Shown one piece after another: positions 48,673-61,175 of a stretch of 64,000 nt of DNA. The DNA comes from Ashinkailepas kermadecensis (Eukaryota; Arthropoda; Thecostraca; Neolepadidae), in NCBI GenBank assembly GCA_034440615.1, contig JAOTOM010005134.1, forward strand, positions 970,001 through 1,034,000, written 5' to 3'. Made by a program: the position numbers and the translations under genes. The notes below the pieces were generated by a model. It was not told where the DNA came from. It ran no database searches and saw nothing but the letters and a program-made list of their open reading frames with translations. Positions within the stretch are counted from its first letter, which is position 1; each line of letters begins with the position of its first letter.

Positions 48673-49328
48673 CCAATGTGCCGGATCGCCCAACAATATT
48701 GCCGAGGTCAAATTGGATTTGACCTGGACGTGGAGGGCTGGAAGATTGCTAAAAAAAGCATGAAAAGCGTCTCAAGCACCAAAAGTCCGCTGTGATAGTT
48801 ACATGTGATCAATAAGGTGGTGTTGTCAGTAGTACTCCCCATGGGATAGTCCCATCATGTACTGGCCTCATGTGTTGAGCAGCAGCACCGTTGAGTAAGT
48901 GCATGGTTAATGTAGTGTAGTTGCGGGCGACCAAGTTTGTGTGCTTCACGAATCTGCAATCTCCTTACGGACACATTGACATGTACATTACATTGGTGGC
49001 TTTGAGTGTTGCGCGTTTCTGTCATGTTATTTTTCATACGAAGGTTTTGAACTCTCCGAGTTTGATAACAGATTGCTAGCTTCAGCAAATCAGTGGTAGT
49101 AGCAAACAGCCAATGCGAATCCAAATGAGCAATTGAGCAGTTCGTTATTAAGGTTTTTGGTCGCATCCAATAAAGACGTTGGGGAAACATCAAATGTATA
49201 TATGATGTCAATACCCTCGCCCTGTCATCAAGCTAGTGTTATATGGCCACCTGTGTGCTTTTGTCGTAAACGTTTCAGTTGTGTTCAGAACGACCCAAAT
49301 CATATCGTCTTGCCCTCGACATGCGTGC
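48673..49328. other. Intergenic DNA, no feature seen
   Basis: No recognisable gene or element. Confidence 0.5.
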
Positions 49329-49329
49329 A

Positions 49330-49660
49330 TAACGACAGTACGGCGCTGGGCAGCAGCAGCGAAACACCCATACTCATAACGACAGTATGGCGCTGGGCAG
49401 CAGCAGCGAAACACCCACACTCATAGCAACAGTATGGCGCTGGGCAGCAGCAGCGAAACGCCCACACTCATAACGACAGTATGGCGCTGGGCAGCAGCAG
49501 CGAAACGCCCACACTCATAACGACAGTATGGCGCTGGGCAGCAGCAGCGAAACGCCCATAGTCATAACGACAGTATGGCGCTGGGCAGCAGCAGCGAAAC
49601 GCCCATAGTCATAACGACAGTATGGCGCTGGGCAGCAGCAGCGAAACGCCCATACTCAGG
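49330..49660. repeat. 47-bp minisatellite, 7 copies
   Basis: The unit contains cagtatggcgctgggcagca, gcagcgaaacgcccatactc and ataacga. Confidence 0.93.
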
Positions 49661-52190
49661 AAGAGTGCAGGGTGCATTTGTATCCGTGCATCAGTGGCAC
49701 TTCCGGGCTCCCCGGCATGCATGTTGGGGCTGTTTTTGTTCACCTTTCCTGGTCAATGATAGTTAGTTCACTTCTTTCGGAACTGTGTGAGCCTTGGTTT
49801 GCTGCACCAGCCAGATCTTGCAAGTCGCCTGCGACATTTTCTGTCCATGAAGTCTCCGTGTAAACATGGATGTAAACAATGTCGATCCATGTAAACATGA
49901 ATCGATAGCCAGCGATTATCCTTTCAAACACAGGCTTGGCTCGGGCCGGCCATGGTTAAGCAGGAATGCATTTCTGTTGGCACTCGGCTCGTTGGCATGC
50001 GTAAGTGAACGCGCTCGCCACAACTAACCGGCGGGTAGTCGGTCAACGTCATCCGGCCTGGTACATACCAGTCGGTGCCGCCGACGTCGGGATCTGGCCA
50101 GGCGAAGAGCGTGCATGGCTCTGAAATTTATCCTGGCGTGCAAAGCTACATGCTCATTGCTATCAACTTAGAGCATACTACAAAATCTTAAGTGGTGATA
50201 GCTACTCAGAGATTGAAACCTCATGTTGGGTTACTATGTTATCTAATGCCACTAGCGGACCTAGGGTTTCGCCAAGAGGGAGAGCGTATTTGTTTAGAGA
50301 CGCCAACCTGAGCTCACACAAGGGGTGCCTGGAGGGGCGGGCGGTACTGATTAAGACAAGTTAAGGGGTGCACTCAAGAGTCCCAGGAAGGACACCTTTG
50401 GCTAAAAAAAATAAAGGGAAGGGGAGAGGGGTACACTCAAGCATCCTGAAGGTGCGTCTTTTCCAGTCAGAAGGCGCCGCATTTTGGGGCATCTTTCGGG
50501 TTTCAAGGGAATGGCCGGTCATCCCCTACGCCGCTGGATCTGTCCTTCCCTGAAGCTAAGCAATTGTCACTATAGCTATGATCATGAGCATAGGGGCAGG
50601 AGGTGGGGGTAAGGGAAGGGACCACTCCCCCCCCCCCCCACACACACATTTTTATCGGGTCTTAATAATGACCCATATGGCTTTGGCCGGAAAAATTGCC
50701 AACAAATCGACTCTGTGCTCTCCCCTCCCCTCCCCTTCCCACGTTTGAAGCCGCTCCTACGTCCTTAACGATAGTTTCCAAGTTAACCTCACCTCCGCTT
50801 CCGTTTACATCGCCCCAAGTTCACAAAATCCATGGCCATCCAATACGTCGTGTACTTGTCCAACTGACGTGGCTATTGTTGCTCACCTTACGTGGCAATT
50901 ATTGACCAACTTACATGGCAAGTATTGTCCAACTTACGTGACATCTATCATTGCCAATGCATGAGCTCGATTGACATAGGCGGCTTTTTGCGGATCGGCG
51001 GCCGAAATAGCACTGGCGGGGGTGTGTGGCGGGGGTGTATGGCGCGCGCGCGGCCGTGTGTGTCTGTGAGAGCCGACAGCTGCTGGGGTGCCGGCAGTGT
51101 GGATGACTGCGCAGCGGAGGCGCCGCCAGTCTGCTATATGTGGCCGCGGCACACTTCACTGGCGGCGAATATTCAAGACGACGAGCGCAGCTGGGTTCAG
51201 GGAAGGTACGCGGTGAATATTCACGGTAATAGGTCGGCACAGTGTCGCACTAGTTTTGGATGCCCTCCGGCGTTGTCAGAGGTGCGGTCTGTGGCCGTGC
51301 CCGAGTCGACGCGCAATCGGTGCTGGTATGACTGTTCACTCATCGTCGCACGCAAGGGCGGATGCAGAGGAAAATGTACAGGTGCCCAGTAAATGCAATG
51401 ATCGGTGTAAGCAATGCACTTCATGTGCAAAACTAAGCACAGCTCTTCTGTTTTTGTTTTGTTTGTTTTAGAGTGTTTTTGTTTATCCTAGGAATGTACT
51501 AAAATTTCGGGCGCATGCTAGTAGCGCCAATGGCTTCTGAAAAACGAAAACACGCTGTCAATTTCAGTGGTTAAGTCGAAAAATCACAATCCGACACCAT
51601 TTAAGGGTGGTAACTGAGCAGTTCCCCTGATTGCGCCACTGCGCTCACCCTCAGACTCAGGTGCGTTTACAAGGGAAATTCCTCCTCTCTCCAGACCACA
51701 AAACTCTAGATCACTTCTTGCTATAAACTAAGACATTCTTGGCTTCAACCGCATCATTCCGGTTACGTAAAGATAAGTCGAATCATAACGTATGGTATTG
51801 TTAGGAATGTTGTAAGATTATGTGTTGCACATTGTATACCATAGTGGTATAACAACATTGGGATAACAATATTGTTATTAAATATGCGAAAACAGCTAGA
51901 TTCAATTTGCAATTATAGCTCCTCGGTGAGGTAAAATAAATATGTCTTGTTTGATGGAGTGCAGAGAGCATTGTTTGAAGTTTGTTGTTCACAGATATTC
52001 TGTGAAAACTTCACAGTTTTATGGTATAAATCGAATTAAAGTAACTTTAAATTAACAGACCAACACGATTGCCTGATGTATGAATCGTAGATAACGTAAA
52101 TCCAACAGTTTTCGATGCTACACGAAACAACAAGTATATATTGTAACTCATGGAAGAATTATAATATTAGATTATAACTAATTGCCTACA
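49661..52190. other. Intergenic DNA, no gene supported
   Basis: Contains a possible degenerate hAT-like MITE (50250-50552: cactagcggacctaggg to ctggatctgtccttccctg), a C-run at 50628-50639 and a CpG-rich block at 50985-51330. A plus ORF of 166 codons at 50892-51392 has no recognised domain. Confidence 0.4.
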
Positions 52191-52195
52191 AATAT

Positions 52196-52209
52196 GCAAT
52201 ATATATATC

Positions 52210-52302
<93 letters not shown>

Positions 52303-52303
52303 G

Positions 52304-52381
<78 letters not shown>

Positions 52382-52425
52382 CATATATATATATGTGTAT
52401 ATATATATATCTATCTACATATATA
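52196..52425. repeat. (TA)n microsatellite at the 3' side of the left Penelope copy
   Basis: Long TA tract with a few TG, AA or CT interruptions. Confidence 0.95.
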
Positions 52426-52435
52426 TAGATATTAA

Positions 52436-53885
52436 ATTAACATCAGCTTGTCGAGACGTTTCTCTTTATTTCAAAGCTTCGTCAGTTTGAGAGCACATCA
52501 CACCGCAAATCCGTCAAATAATTACCTTGATTTTCAAAGATTACCGGACAAAAATTGCACACCTCCTCCTTCCTCTGGACACATAAATTTCACACTTGAT
52601 GGTGCATACAAGCTGTACACCACCATTCCACAGCACAGGTTATCGTGTTACCATTTCACAGCAATCATGTTATCGTTTTTTTGTATTCTCTCCACCCTGG
52701 ATAATATCCGTGCGTAGAAGCCCTATCCATTTCTGTTCCCTAACGCGTCTACGCCGTGTTGAATTTTGCCACACTCTTTCCAGACCCGCATGTCTTCAAT
52801 AGAATGACCGTCCTAACGGAAATGAACTGCAACGGGAGTGCTGTACTATTTTCGAATACTTGATAGATGATTTTCTATGCTTTATATAATTATGATATTA
52901 TATAAAGTTCCTCCTGTTTCTCCAAAATGAAAATTGAGCTGCATTTTGCGCACCATATGCCATATACTACATTATTCGTCCTGCATCCAGCCGTCCTATC
53001 ATAAGTGCACTCAATTCCAGTGGGACTCTTCACCTTGTCACCCCCCCCCCCCCACATACAAACGTTTACAAATCGTACAGTTATTGCCACACGTTTGCTT
53101 CTCCTGGGTCGTGCCTACCATAATGTTCTGGGTTTTGCTGTGCACAAGATGGTCTCGAATATTTTCTCTTTTTTGTAGGCTACAATTGAGTTAGTTGGAA
53201 ATGCCATGTTTAGCTTCTCCGATTTGTCTAAAAGATGACGTTTTTTCTGAGAATTCCTCTTATATCAGGTAAATAGCTACTGAAGGTCACTATCAAGGGG
53301 ACATCTTTCCTCCGTGCCCTCCTACTTTTTGTAATCAGTAGTTCCTCCCTCTGCATTTTGTTCACCCTATCCAGACTTCCACTTATAATTTGATGTGGAT
53401 ATCCCCTCCCTACTAACCTTTCTCTTAGCGTCTCAATCTGTCGCTTGTGGCCCTCCTCATCCGTACATACCCTCTTAGCCCGCATGGCCAGTCCGAGGGG
53501 AACGGCGCGCTTGACATGGAGGGATGATCGGACAGGTAATGTAAATACGCTTTGGTATCCGAGGGTTTAGAGAAAATATATGTTTGGAATTCCCCATTTA
53601 CCAAGCTTTATAAACGTTTAAGAACTCTATTGCCCCTGTAGAAAACCTTAGATCCACTTGAATATTTGGGTGAATGCCATTCGTTGTTGTATGGAACCGT
53701 CGGAGTTCTTCCTCCCCGTGTATCCAGATTCAAAAAATATATAATCAATGTTGCGATAGAAAATGAATGGCTTTGGAGAAAATTCACGCAACAGCCGTGA
53801 ATCCCATTGCCCTAGATATGTACATGTATGCATAATTTCTGCCTAATTTAGATCCTATCGCCGTACCCTCTATTTGCACGTAGTT
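52436..53885 (-). mobile_element. Penelope-like element, left copy (5'-truncated, decayed)
   Basis: Reading the minus strand from 53885, the end of a Penelope reverse transcriptase is seen (FYRNIDYIFFESG near 53755-53720). It is followed by the thumb/linker (KRQIETLRERLVGRGYPHQI, then DVPLIVTFSSYLPDIRGIL at 53440-53240). A degenerate C-terminal GIY-YIG part has NNVVYGIWCAKCSS, then a frame change and HFGETGGTLYN near 52985-52905. The 3' UTR ends gcttgtcgag-type sequence (as cagcttgtcgagacg on plus) at 52444 next to (TA)n. The YxG of the nuclease reads HFG, and several stops are present, so it is inactive. Confidence 0.8.
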
Positions 53886-53899
53886 ATCAGAATTTCCCA

Positions 53900-54622
53900 T
53901 ACCCCATAAGGGTCAAAAATCTTGGAGACCATCTTGTGCACAGCAAAACCCAGAAAATTAATGTAGGCAGGACCCAGGGGAGCAAACGTGTGACCATAAC
54001 TGTGTGATATATCAACGTGTGTATGTGGGGGTGACAAGGTGAAGGGTCCCACTGGAATTGAGTGCGCTTATGATAAGACGGTTGGATTCAGGGCGAATAA
54101 TGGTGGCATATGGTGCGCACAATGCAGCTCAATTTTTATGTTGGAGAAACAGGAAGAACTTTATATACCCGCATAGAAAATCATATATCAAGTATTCGAA
54201 TACAGTACAGCACTCCCGTTGCAGGTCATTTCCGCGAAGACGGTCATTCTATTGAACACATGCGGGTAGTGGGTCTGGAAAGAGTGTAGCAAAATTCAAC
54301 GCAGTATAGACGCATTAGGGAACAGAGATGGATAGGGCTTCTACGCACGGATGTTAACCAGGGTGGAGATAAAAAAAGATAACCTTTTTGCTGTGAAATG
54401 GTGAAACGATAACCTGTGCTGAGAAATGGTGATGTACAGCGTGTGTGTACCACCGAGTGTGAAATTTATGTGTCCAGAGGAAGGAGGAGGTGTGCAAGTT
54501 TTGTCCGGTGATCTTTGAAAATCCAAGTAATTATTTGACGTAATTGCGGTGTGATGTGCTCTCAAACAGACGAAGCTTTGAAATAAAGAGAAGCGTCTTG
54601 ACAAGCTGATGTTAATTTAACT
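53900..54622 (+). mobile_element. Penelope-like element, right copy (GIY-YIG domain and 3' UTR)
   Basis: An inverted partner of the left copy, about 80-90 percent alike by eye. Seen: NLGDHLVHSKTQ near 53915, a CxxC segment GIWCAQCSS, then after a one-base shift FYVGETGRTLYTRIENHISS (from 54134) running to a stop at 54289. These are the Y, YxG, R and H positions expected of a GIY-YIG nuclease. The 3' UTR runs to gacaagctgatgttaattta (54601-54620), followed by (TA)n. The reverse transcriptase region is absent on this side. Confidence 0.82.
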
Positions 54623-54639
54623 AATAATACGGATAGATA

Positions 54640-54895
<256 letters not shown>

Positions 54896-55708
54896 CTGTA
54901 AGGTGTATCTTACGTTAAGTCGTAGACATGATAGTTCTTTTTCCTTTTTTTTGCCTTGATGAAAGTTGTGCCAACATATCACTTTGTGAGCGGTGTAAGC
55001 ATGTCGGGAGTGTCCGAATTACACTTACGTGGGAAAGCCAATTTAAACTTGCTATAATTTCATATCTACTCGTTATGTCTTGCTGCTGGACCTGTCGGAT
55101 CATGCAGCACATTTTCGCCTAGACAAGGATATGACATAGACGCCATAGGCACGGCATACACTCGGCCATAGATGGGGCCTGGGCAAAGGCTAACGCATGC
55201 CAGGCCGACTGTTCCGGGTCCGAGGCTATTCCATATAGTGCCGGACAACTTGAAATGTGAGCTGGTGGGTCTTAAGACCGAGTTGTGTATGGACGAAGCA
55301 TGCCCAACGACCGATACACAAGGCTGCTCCAACTGCATTCCAGACGATGCCACCTGGAAGCGACAGAAAGCACCTGACCTGGGCGTGCCAAGCATACCTG
55401 GAACAGTTTTTGCAGTCACCGGCGCACATGGTGGACTTCAACATGACTTGGGAAACACACTAAAGCATCTCTTATGTCCCGACAGTGGGTTACTGGCGAA
55501 ATGTCAGTAGGTATTCGTGCATGCTGCATTGTGTGCTATGTGATGCGAATCTCTTTTTTCATGGTGTGTTTCATTGTGTACTTCATGTTGAAACTTGGTT
55601 GCGTTTTTTATACTGTATAACATTCTGTCGTGTATCCATGTGTATGCTTTAGCCATATGCCTGTATCACATTGTGGTGGCAAAACAGTAAAAGTAAATTT
55701 GGTTGCCA
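54896..55708. other. Intergenic DNA, no gene supported
   Basis: A plus ORF of 112 codons (55172-55510) lacks recognisable domains. Confidence 0.4.
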
Positions 55709-55716
55709 CTATGGAA

Positions 55717-56089
55717 CAGAGGCGGATATAGGGGCTACTGGGAGCATGAGCCACCCATACCATGGAAAGTGGCGCCCCTCCGGATGGGAAAAGGCGTCCC
55801 TTCGAGAAGGTTACAGTACACCCTTTCCTCCGCTGAACAGATATTTCAACCAGAGGTGCCCCCTTGGAGGGGAATGGGCGCCCCTTGGAAAGAAAGGGTG
55901 CCCTTCTGCACGAAAAGGCGCCCTTCAGTGTGCTCGAATGCACCACCACCACATCCCCTCATGAGCTCAACGGATTTTCAGCCGAAGACACCCCTTCAGG
56001 TACTTCCGCAGTAGCACCCCTCGGAAAAAGGGCACTCCTCCAGATAAGTTCCCCTTCCCCTCCAAGGACAGTTTTGGGATCCGCCCCTG
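55717..56089. mobile_element. hAT-type MITE with 8-bp target-site duplication
   Basis: Starts cagaggcggatatagggg and ends gggatccgcccctg, terminal inverted repeats of the CAGRGGCGGATM type. It is flanked by identical ctatggaa at 55709-55716 and 56090-56097. The 8-bp duplication and CA...TG ends define the hAT superfamily. At 373 bp with no transposase it is non-autonomous. Related copies lie at 10594, 30321 and possibly 50250. Confidence 0.9.
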
Positions 56090-56097
56090 CTATGGAA

Positions 56098-56527
56098 CAA
56101 ATGAATAAATAAATACTGTCTGTGTATCACGTGCGTAGACCACGTGTTGATAACTTTGCGATAATATAGGCGTTCACCGGTTTACTTGTCGTCCGCTATA
56201 TGTTTTTCAGCATATCCAAACAAAAATAGGAAACGCATTATCCATACACGTCAAGAGCACATTCAGAATATTGTTGCGAGGGCATTCATGTCCAACCCAG
56301 ATATCCGGGTATTGCTGTGGTAATAACATATGATAGAAGCATGTAGTGCCTTTATGTTTGGGCTGACCAGTTCCATTGGCTCCAACTGTGTCTCATCTGC
56401 CACCGAGTGGGAGGGGACTGCTAATAACACATTTGAGCTCCTTCACCACTGGAAGAATAAAGACACTGTGGTCGCATATACTGTAGCTCATCTCGAGTTT
56501 CTCTACCGCTCGCTCCAACGACCGCGA
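56098..56527. other. Intergenic DNA, no feature seen
   Basis: No recognisable gene or element between the MITE and the 41-bp array. Confidence 0.5.
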
Positions 56528-56895
56528 CCGTTGGTATGTGCTGTCACCTGAATACCAGCGACCGTCCACCGTTGGTATGTGCTATCACCTGAATACCAGC
56601 GATCGCTAACCGTTGGTATGTGCTGTCACCTGAATACCAGCGACCGTCAACCGTTGGTATGTGCCGTCACCTGAATACCAGCGACCGTCAACCGTTGGTA
56701 TGTGCTGTCACCTGAATACCAGCGATCGTCAACCGTTGGTATGTGCCGTCACCTGAATACCAGCGAGCGTTAACCGTTGGTATGCGTCGTTACCTGAATA
56801 CCAGCGACCGTTAACCGTTGGTATGCGTCGTCACCTGAATACCAGCGACCGTCAATCGTTGGTATGTGCCGTCACCTGAATACCAGCGAGCGTGA
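56528..56895. repeat. 41-bp minisatellite, 9 copies
   Basis: The unit contains accgttggtatgtgctgtca then cctgaataccagcgaccgtca. Confidence 0.93.
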
Positions 56896-57379
56896 GCAGG
56901 CCGTACCGCTCACGCTGGACTTAGATGGCCGTACTGCGACTGTCGTAGCTGAGAATACAGCATCAATTCACGGCTTTTCTGATGTCGAGAATACAGCAAC
57001 CAGCTGTGGAATACATTGTTTTCTTAGCATTGACAGATATAAAGAAAGGAGCCTTTCGTCGTATGCGTTGCCTGTTCTCGTCTTCCTGTGGGATTCTTTG
57101 AATTTCACTATCGAATCTTATGGCATTTCACGGTGGGATCCTGCAAGATTATATCTGTGGGATCCTACAGGAATAATTGTAACAAATTACCACAGGAATC
57201 CTGAAGGACTGTCATGCACCATTTGTGTATGACTGTCATCCATGTATCTGATGCGTGACACAACAGAATATGGTGGAATGGATGCGATCGTATAATGTGC
57301 ACATAATGTATCTGGTGGTAGAAATCGTTCCCAATGCTCCCGACCCTTGCATCCGTTCGCTGAACCTTGACTGTACCCG
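56896..57379. other. Intergenic DNA before the LINE
   Basis: A small hairpin gagcgtgag...ctcacgctgg at 56887-56920 and a ggatcctacagg / gaatcctgaagg motif near 57160-57205. No gene. Confidence 0.4.
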
Positions 57380-58518
57380 ACATTCATCAAAGAAGCAGGC
57401 ATTCAAGAAACTAAAAGATGCTAACTATGAGGCAAACCTCAAATCACATAAAGTAGCTAGAAATATAGTTAGGTGTATTAGGGCATCTAAAAGACTGGCT
57501 GAAATCAAATTAGCTCGAGAATGTTCAGCAGGTAATGCTAAGAGATTCTTTAGCTTCTACAAATTTAAGGCTAAAAAGGGGTAGTGTAGGACCACTGGAG
57601 GTAGATGGGAAATAGTGGTTGATAATTGTGATATTGTGAAATCCCTAAGCAAGCAATTCTCATCGGTCTTTACTAAAAATAATTATGGTACAATAGAAAC
57701 AACTGAAGGTTATGCCATGACAGGTGATAGGCTGGAGGATCTACAACAACTACCGAAGCTGTAGAAAAGCAGTTGCAGAATATAAAACTTAATAAAGCTT
57801 CTGGACCAGACGATATATATGTTAGGATCTTACTAGAGTGTGCTAAAGCTTTAGCAGTTCCCCTAAGTATCATTTTCCAGCGGTCTATGGAATATTCTGA
57901 AGTACCCGAAGATTGGAGAAATGCAAACGTAGAACCAATTTTCAAAAATGGAAGTACGAAGTGTGTAGGAAACTACAGGCCAGTCAGTTTGACCTCAATA
58001 GTTTGCAAGGTACTAGAAAATCTGGTTAAACAGAATGTTCAGATTCATCTTGATAGGCACAACCTATTAAGGGAGGCTCAACATGGATTTCGATATCGAA
58101 GGTCTTGTTTAACTGACCTATTGGAGTTCATGGAGTATGTTACTAAAGAAGTAGACAATCAAAGTAGGATGTATGTTGTGTACTTGGACTTTAGCAAAGC
58201 TTTTGATAAAGTTCCACATGGAAGGCTAATTCATCAACTACAGCAACATAGGATTGTTGGAAAAGTTCTAGGTTGGATTGAAGCATGGTTGAGGGGAAGG
58301 AAACAAGGGGTAGTGTTAAATGGATGTACATCTGATTGGAAGGATATTTTGAGTGGAGTACCACAGGGCTCTGTTCTGGGGCCACTTCTCTTCATCATCT
58401 TTGTGAATAACATTGAGGAAGGGCGGATGAATAGAGTGTTCAAATCTGCTGATGACATCAAGCTGGTAGGGGTGGATAACAGTAGTGATCAATCTAGTAA
58501 TATTCAACTAGACTTGGA
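57380..58518 (+). pseudogene. CR1-type LINE ORF2, reverse transcriptase, 5' part
   Basis: Endonuclease-to-RT linker (KKQAFKKLKDANYEANLKSH from about 57390; FFSFYKF), a frameshifted stretch at 57580-57770, then an open RT frame 57773-58564. Motifs seen: NKASGPDDI, GNYRPVSLTS, QHGFR, YLDFSKAFDKVPHG (motif A Asp, 58181), SGVPQGSVLGPLLF (motif B, about 58354) and SADD (motif C, 58445, normally FADD). The order and the VLNG-x-xSDW segment fit the CR1 clade of the Jockey superfamily. The first endonuclease domain is missing. The frame breaks where the 2.65-kb element has inserted (58519). Confidence 0.88.
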
Positions 58519-59328
58519 CACGGATAATAGTAAACGGATCGGAAACTCTCGGGCGGCACTTTGATGTTTGCGACCACCGACCGATACTAGCGACATCTAT
58601 CGGACGATCGGAGAAGTAATCCTGGATAGGTGATGCGAAGGACACCTCATCGAAAAAGCATGACGGGATGGAGAAATATAGCTGAATCGGCCTTCTACCA
58701 CGCGTCGTTTGGAAAAAAACTGCGCCCTCGGCGCCAGCCGGGGACGCATACTCCAGTAGCCGCCATCCCTTCGGCCGCCGTATAAAACCATGAAGCTCGT
58801 GACCAACTAACCTGTGCCGATTAACTGATGGAAGCGGAGTGTCATGAGAGCCGACAGAAAAACAAGGAGAGCACCTGCCCCTCCCCCCCCACCTCCAATT
58901 CCAACCGTATATGCCTGCGACTCGTCTGGGACAGGCCAATTCCATTCCGATGCCCCCCACACAAAAAGGCTGCTGATTGGCCAAAGACCGATTGGCTGAT
59001 TGGCCCTGGCAGTCACATTTCCCCTGAGGCATATTCTTTGACAAACGAGGGGACCCTGAGCAGGCATAGGAGCACATTATGAACATTGATTGGGCCGAGG
59101 GGCCCCGGAACAGCCATTGGAGTCCTCTGAGGAACTGTCAGGGGCCTCCTGCATGACCCCATTGCAGCTGCCACGTCTCCCATGTCAACCCTCGCACGCC
59201 CGGGTGGGTGGGTACATACCTACCCCCCCCATGACGTTTCGCACCATGCCCAAAAACGGTTTCCACTAGAGCTCTGAAATTTACAGTAACTTAAGCTACA
59301 TCAATTTGACACATCCTCTAAAATTATC

Positions 59329-59907
59329 AGGTCAAGCTCATGTCAGGTCAATGACCTACAACACTTTTAGTGGCAGCATGTCGGACCAAACTGCGGAAAA
59401 TCTCACATATTGTGACAATATAGATACACGATCGATCAACAGATTGCATATCGTTCTCAATAACCATTGCACACTTTGAAGCATACCTTACCATAATGAC
59501 CCTAACAAGGTCATCATAGGTCTCCGACCGACTTCACCTGAAAATTGACTTTGACCTTTGAAATCACATGACAAATTTCTCGAAAAACCTATACAATTGT
59601 CAGTACCATGCGTTGGATACATATTTGGTGTGGCGAATGTCAGGTGCAGGTCATCCTAGGTCAGTGACCTATGCAGTGCCGATAACATGATGTGTGATAA
59701 TATGGTAAACTGGCTTCATTTGCCTCCGGTTTATCAAATTTTGAACCGTCACCTCAGGTTATTATAGGTCAAGGACTAAATTGATCTACAAATCAGTTTT
59801 GGCCGTGCAGTGGAAGAATAATTGTGCACTATAGTTATTGAAGTCTTTGTGCCGCCTGCGCTATCAATTTGTTTTTGTTTGACGTGATATGACCTCTACG
59901 TTGACCT
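59329..59907. promoter_or_regulatory. Cluster of AGGTCA half-sites with two perfect IR-1 palindromes
   Basis: Ten AGGTCA/TGACCT hexamers in 580 bp: starts at 59329, 59345, 59352, 59508, 59552, 59658, 59665, 59766, 59890 and 59902. Two pairs form perfect inverted repeats with 1-bp spacing: aggtcaatgacct (59345-59357) and aggtcagtgacct (59658-59670). This is the form bound by nuclear receptor heterodimers such as EcR/USP in arthropods (established knowledge). Random expectation is below one hexamer. Binding is not shown. Confidence 0.5.
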
Positions 59908-60259
59908 CGGATCAAAAAATGACTGAACCAATTCCTTCTTAGAACCACCCAATCCATCTGATGCCGTTATGAATATGGGGAGGGGTAGGTAGCCTACCCA
60001 CCTCCCCGGCCGGAGGGTAGGTAACACCCCCTCCCCGGCCGGACGAAGTTTGCGCGGAGCATCGGCCGTGCGAGGGTTATGGTCGTCGGCGGCGGGCTGC
60101 TAGTGGGTGAGGCAGCTAGATTAGGTGCCGCGACCCATCGGAATAACGACGCCATGCGAGTACTGGTTTGCAAATGTTCAATTTTGGGCACCCATAATGC
60201 GATATTATTGGAAATGATTTCAATTTAAAAAACAAGCTATTGACCCATCTCCATAAAAA

Positions 60260-60710
60260 ACTCAGAAGTTCTATAATATTGTATTCTTCTGAAATATGTT
60301 GCTACGGCAACCTGATGAGAACCGAATCAGACAATTACTATGCTTCAGGGTGGCCAGAAGGGCCCTGTAGTCCTGCAGCAGCTCCTCACTCCTAGCAGGA
60401 CCTATGTTATTTACTCCTACCTGCACTACAACTGCCCTACACTGGTGCTCACTGGTGGCCTGTGTCACCACTGGCACCAAGTCTTTGCCCTTGGCAACAG
60501 GCTTGGTGATTCACCGATCCTTTCACTTACAACCTTTCAAAATATTCAGCCATGTACCTTAGGTAAAGATTGCAATATTTTATGTCAGACAATTCCTCTT
60601 TCGGACTGCTCCTCAGCCTCAAATCGGACATCCTCCAGCGAAAACCCTTAGTTTCAGAGCTGCATATGCAGGTGAAAATTGGTACATTTACGGCGCCCAC
60701 TTTGACCAAT
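60260..60710 (-). pseudogene. CR1-like ORF1 esterase (SGNH) fragment inside the nested element
   Basis: The minus frame includes CRAVVVQVGVNNIG, then EELLQDYRALLATLK. This resembles the V-x-VHVGTNDI-G...LL-x-DYR-x-L segment of SGNH-type esterase domains carried by ORF1 of CR1-like LINEs (family knowledge). The upstream part (60709-60527) has a W/R-rich segment of unclear identity. It lies antisense to the surrounding CR1 copy, so it belongs to a different insertion carried by the nested element. Broken and partial. Confidence 0.55.
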
Positions 60711-61175
60711 GCTTCAAGCCAAGCAAAAGCTCAAACAGACTAAATACCACTGATTCAGATTTTCTCGTGATTTAGAGTAAATAACTGGGCAATGCAATGG
60801 AGAATTACATGCTTCACTTGATCCAACACATAAGTTGCTCCCAAAAACACACACAACGCGCCATAAACGTAGTACACCACGCCATGCGTTTAAATGTTCC
60901 CTGAAACAAAGAAATGAAGGCAGAGATGTTTTAATTAATTCCTTACCGCCACAGAGTTCTATGCAGCAGAATCACGGTTCCCTAGCTTCTCCAAAAAGTG
61001 GAAATTGGCCGAAACTAAACCACGCTTTACTCTCCAACGCGGGAATGTGCTGCTGGAATCAAACAATATCCTATCCAGGATTAGCTTCGGCCTCCAACCG
61101 CTAGGTGGCAATAGCCCGTCCTTGGTCGCCGATTCCGGGAGTTTCCTATCCGTTTACTATTATCCGTGACTTGGA

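Larger units (their letters stand above)
58519..61168. mobile_element. 2650-bp inverted-repeat DNA element nested in the CR1 LINE
   Basis: Terminal inverted repeats of 34 bp with two mismatches: the left begins cacggataatagtaaacgga (58519) and the right ends with its complement (61168). A 7-bp duplication acttgga flanks it at 58512-58518 and 61169-61175. Removing the element and one duplication puts the LINE reading frame back in register, so the insertion is certain. No transposase was recognised inside, so it looks non-autonomous. Superfamily is unassigned: a 7-bp duplication with CAC...GTG ends does not fit Tc1, hAT, CACTA or piggyBac. Confidence 0.92.

Noticed and set aside
50892..51392. 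166-codon plus ORF in a CpG-rich block
   Set aside because: No domain recognised and no intron structure visible. A promoter or CpG island is equally possible.
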